From Microbacterium oxydans (GTDB taxonomy: Bacteria; Actinomycetota; Actinomycetes; Actinomycetales; Microbacteriaceae), in contig NZ_CP092891.1 in the NCBI RefSeq assembly GCF_026559675.1, positions 1,674,001 to 1,738,000 on the forward strand: DNA of 64,000 nt, given 5' to 3'. The position numbers and the translations under genes were made by a program. This document shows, one piece after another, positions 62,154 through 64,000 of this stretch (within the stretch, counting starts at the first letter, position 1; each line of letters opens with the position of its first letter). The notes under the pieces are model-generated. The model saw nothing but the letters and a program-made list of their open reading frames with translations. It made no database searches and was not told where the DNA came from.

Positions 62154-64000
62154 ATGCCCGCTCCGCGCACCCTCGATGAGCTCTGCATCGGGCTCGGACG
62201 GCTGCGGGCGGCCGCGGGCTCGCCGTCGTATGCGGAGATCGCCCGACGCATCGGTCGGGTGCGCGATGGCGCGGAGCCGCCCAAGGTGACGGTCTACGAC
62301 TGCTTCCGTCCCGGGCGCCGGCGCGTGGACGATCGGCTCGTCGGGGACATCGTGCTGGTCCTCGGCGGCACACCCGATGCAGGGGAGCGGTGGCGCGAGA
62401 CCGCGCGCATGCTCAACGGGGAGAGGTCCGGCGTCCACATCGAGGTGACGCTCGCCGTCCGCGATGCCCCGGGCGCCGCGATCGGCAGGGAGGATCTGCT
62501 CGCCGTCCTGCCGGATACCGACGTGCTGGTCCTGACCGGGCTCCCGGGGGCGGGCAAGAGCACCGTGGCAGCGGCGGCGGCCGGATCGGAGCCCGTGCTC
62601 ACCGTGCAGCTGCGCGAGTCGGAGCCCGAGCGTCCGCACGCCGACCCGATCGACATCCTGCGCCGCATGCTGGGGGCGCTCGGTGTGCGCTCGCTGCCGT
62701 ACGAGCTGCCGCGGCTCCGCGAGAGGCTGCAGACGACCGCGGGGGGCATGACCGTGATCCTGGAGGACGCCGCCGATGCGCGACGGCTCTCCGCGCTCCT
62801 CGTCCCCGGGGTGCGATTCCTCGTGACGTCGCGGGGCGACCTGGGAGGACTGGAGGAACGCATCCGCTCGAGCGACCTCCGCCTCGCACGGGTCCTCGTG
62901 CCGCCGATGGCCGAGGACGACGCGCGCCGGCTGCTCGCGAGCCTGCTGTCGGCGGGCGATTCGGAGAGCCCCCGCGGCGTCGAGGGCGAGATCCGCGCCG
63001 ACGCGCTCCGGCGGATCGTCGCGGTGGGCGGGGGCCTCCCGCTCGATCTCGTGATGCTGGCCGGCATCGTCAGGGAGCACGACGGGTGGTCGTTCCAGGA
63101 TCTCGCGTCGCGCTTCGAGCATGAGCCCCGCGATGCCCGCATCCGTCCGGTCCTCGAGGCGGCCACACGCTCGCTGTCCCACGCGGAGGCCGACCTGCTC
63201 GCCGACGCCGCCCTGCTCGACAGCGGCATCGACGAGGACGTGCTCATCGCCGCCGGTGGCCCCGACGCCGCCGCGGACCTTGCGCGACTCCATGCCCGGC
63301 ACCTCGTCGAGCGGCAGGCCGGACACGTGCACATGCACGCCACGGTGTTCGCCTTCGCGGCCGAGCGATCGCGCTCGCTCCGGCCCTCATCTTCGCGGCG
63401 CGGCTTCGTGGCGAGGGCGTCGGAGGCCGTCCTGGTGCGGATCGGCGAGGATCCCGACTACGCGGCCCGCGAGGTCGCCACGGTGCTGGCCGTCGCGGCC
63501 GCGGCGCGGGAACACGGACAGGACGCCGCCGTCGAGCGGCTCGCCATCGCGGCCCATCCCGCTCTCTCGCGCTGGTCGCTGTGGGGCGAGTCGCTGCGGC
63601 TGCACGATCTCGCGGCCCGCGGCGAAGGACTCGACCTCGTGCCGGAGATCGCCCTCGGCGTGGCGCACTGCGCCGAGAAGCTCGGCCGCCTGGACGAGGC
63701 GCTGATCACGCTGCACCGGGTGCGCCGGATCGCGACCGGATCGGCGCTGGCGCGGACCTGGAACCAGATCGGCAACGTGCAGCGGTGGATGAGTCACCTC
63801 GACGACGCGCTCGAGTCCTATCGACGCGCGATCGGTCACGCCCGAGCCGCGGGGGACCGCGTCGTGGAAGGGCGCGCCACCGGGAACCATGCGGACACCC
63901 TCCGGATCCTCGCCCGGTACCCCGAGGCGCGGGACCGGTACGGCGTCGCGCTGACGATCGCGCGGGAAGAGGGCGACGACCTGAACGTGGCGGTCGTGCG
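62154..64000 (+). CDS. STAND-type ATPase regulator (HTH, P-loop, TPR), 3' end missing
   Basis: The frame is open from ATG 62154 to the edge of the window, so about 615 residues are visible and the gene continues. Residues 1-85 look like a helix-turn-helix adaptor (PSYAEIARRIG, then VTVYDCFRPGRRRVDDRLV) found in front of many actinobacterial NB-ARC-like proteins. The P-loop GLPGAGKST is at residues 129-137, with Walker B in VILEDAAD and a sensor in FLVTSRGDL. A winged-helix region follows, and toward the edge TPR-like helices begin (WNQIGNVQRWMSHLDDALESYRRAI). STAND proteins switch on by ligand-driven oligomerisation. The partner and signal are unknown. Confidence 0.8.
   Translation, partial: MPAPRTLDELCIGLGRLRAAAGSPSYAEIARRIGRVRDGAEPPKVTVYDCFRPGRRRVDDRLVGDIVLVLGGTPDAGERWRETARMLNGERSGVHIEVTLAVRDAPGAAIGREDLLAVLPDTDVLVLTGLPGAGKSTVAAAAAGSEPVLTVQLRESEPERPHADPIDILRRMLGALGVRSLPYELPRLRERLQTTAGGMTVILEDAADARRLSALLVPGVRFLVTSRGDLGGLEERIRSSDLRLARVLVPPMAEDDARRLLASLLSAGDSESPRGVEGEIRADALRRIVAVGGGLPLDLVMLAGIVREHDGWSFQDLASRFEHEPRDARIRPVLEAATRSLSHAEADLLADAALLDSGIDEDVLIAAGGPDAAADLARLHARHLVERQAGHVHMHATVFAFAAERSRSLRPSSSRRGFVARASEAVLVRIGEDPDYAAREVATVLAVAAAAREHGQDAAVERLAIAAHPALSRWSLWGESLRLHDLAARGEGLDLVPEIALGVAHCAEKLGRLDEALITLHRVRRIATGSALARTWNQIGNVQRWMSHLDDALESYRRAIGHARAAGDRVVEGRATGNHADTLRILARYPEARDRYGVALTIAREEGDDLNVAVV

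Overview
The window is 64 kb of high-GC, gene-dense chromosome from an actinobacterium. The best guess is a Microbacteriaceae member close to Microbacterium. This rests on family resemblance (CtpE-type P-ATPase, mycobacterial-type HisN, OtsA/OtsB, an LPXTG-like LATTG-Asp sorting signal used twice), strong GC bias at third codon positions, a DtxR/IdeR-type iron box, and many genes whose start codon lies 6-7 nt after a TANNNT -10 hexamer (leaderless transcripts). No taxonomic search was possible.

Layout. 1-9.3 kb: the 3' part of a calcium-type P-ATPase with an extra C-terminal membrane domain; an AraC regulator divergent from an iron-siderophore ABC importer (binding lipoprotein, two permeases, ATPase) behind an iron box; a lipoprotein; hisN; tRNA-Lys(CTT). 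9.4-20.4 kb: a small unknown gene, a sortase-type surface protein, a YbaK-family deacylase, a MarR-MFS pair, an IclR regulator divergent from a 3-oxoacid CoA-transferase/thiolase operon, an aminotransferase with a TTG start, and an MFS transporter. 20.4-39.6 kb: otsA-otsB, then the branched-chain amino acid block ilvD, ilvB, ilvN, ilvC and, further on, leuB and ilvE. It is interrupted by a D-lactate-type FAD/Fe-S dehydrogenase with its divergent FCD-GntR regulator, three membrane-protein genes, serA, and a TetR/DHA2 efflux pair.

39.7-48.5 kb: a translationally coupled FAH-family hydrolase, MFS and methyltransferase operon, gltX, tRNA-Gln(CTG), and a three-gene 2-oxoacid dehydrogenase operon (E1 alpha, E1 beta, E2, no E3) divergent from a TetR gene whose start is preceded by a perfect 9-bp inverted repeat. 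48.5-53.3 kb: a sortase-anchored metallophosphoesterase with a LamG-like domain, a HAD phosphatase and a divergent GntR/UTRA regulator. 53.4-58.9 kb: a compact jetA-jetB-jetC operon (MksF/MksE/MksB; Wadjet-type SMC complex) with no jetD nuclease next to it. 58.9-64 kb: a membrane protein, topoisomerase IB, two tightly linked unknown genes, and the start of a STAND ATPase (HTH, P-loop, TPR) that runs off the window behind three 10-bp phased repeats.

The most interesting items are the jetABC operon lacking jetD, the STAND regulator with its phased repeats, the 3' end of ilvD whose base composition and codon use differ sharply from the rest of the gene, and the consistent leaderless-promoter pattern, which also fixes several start codons.
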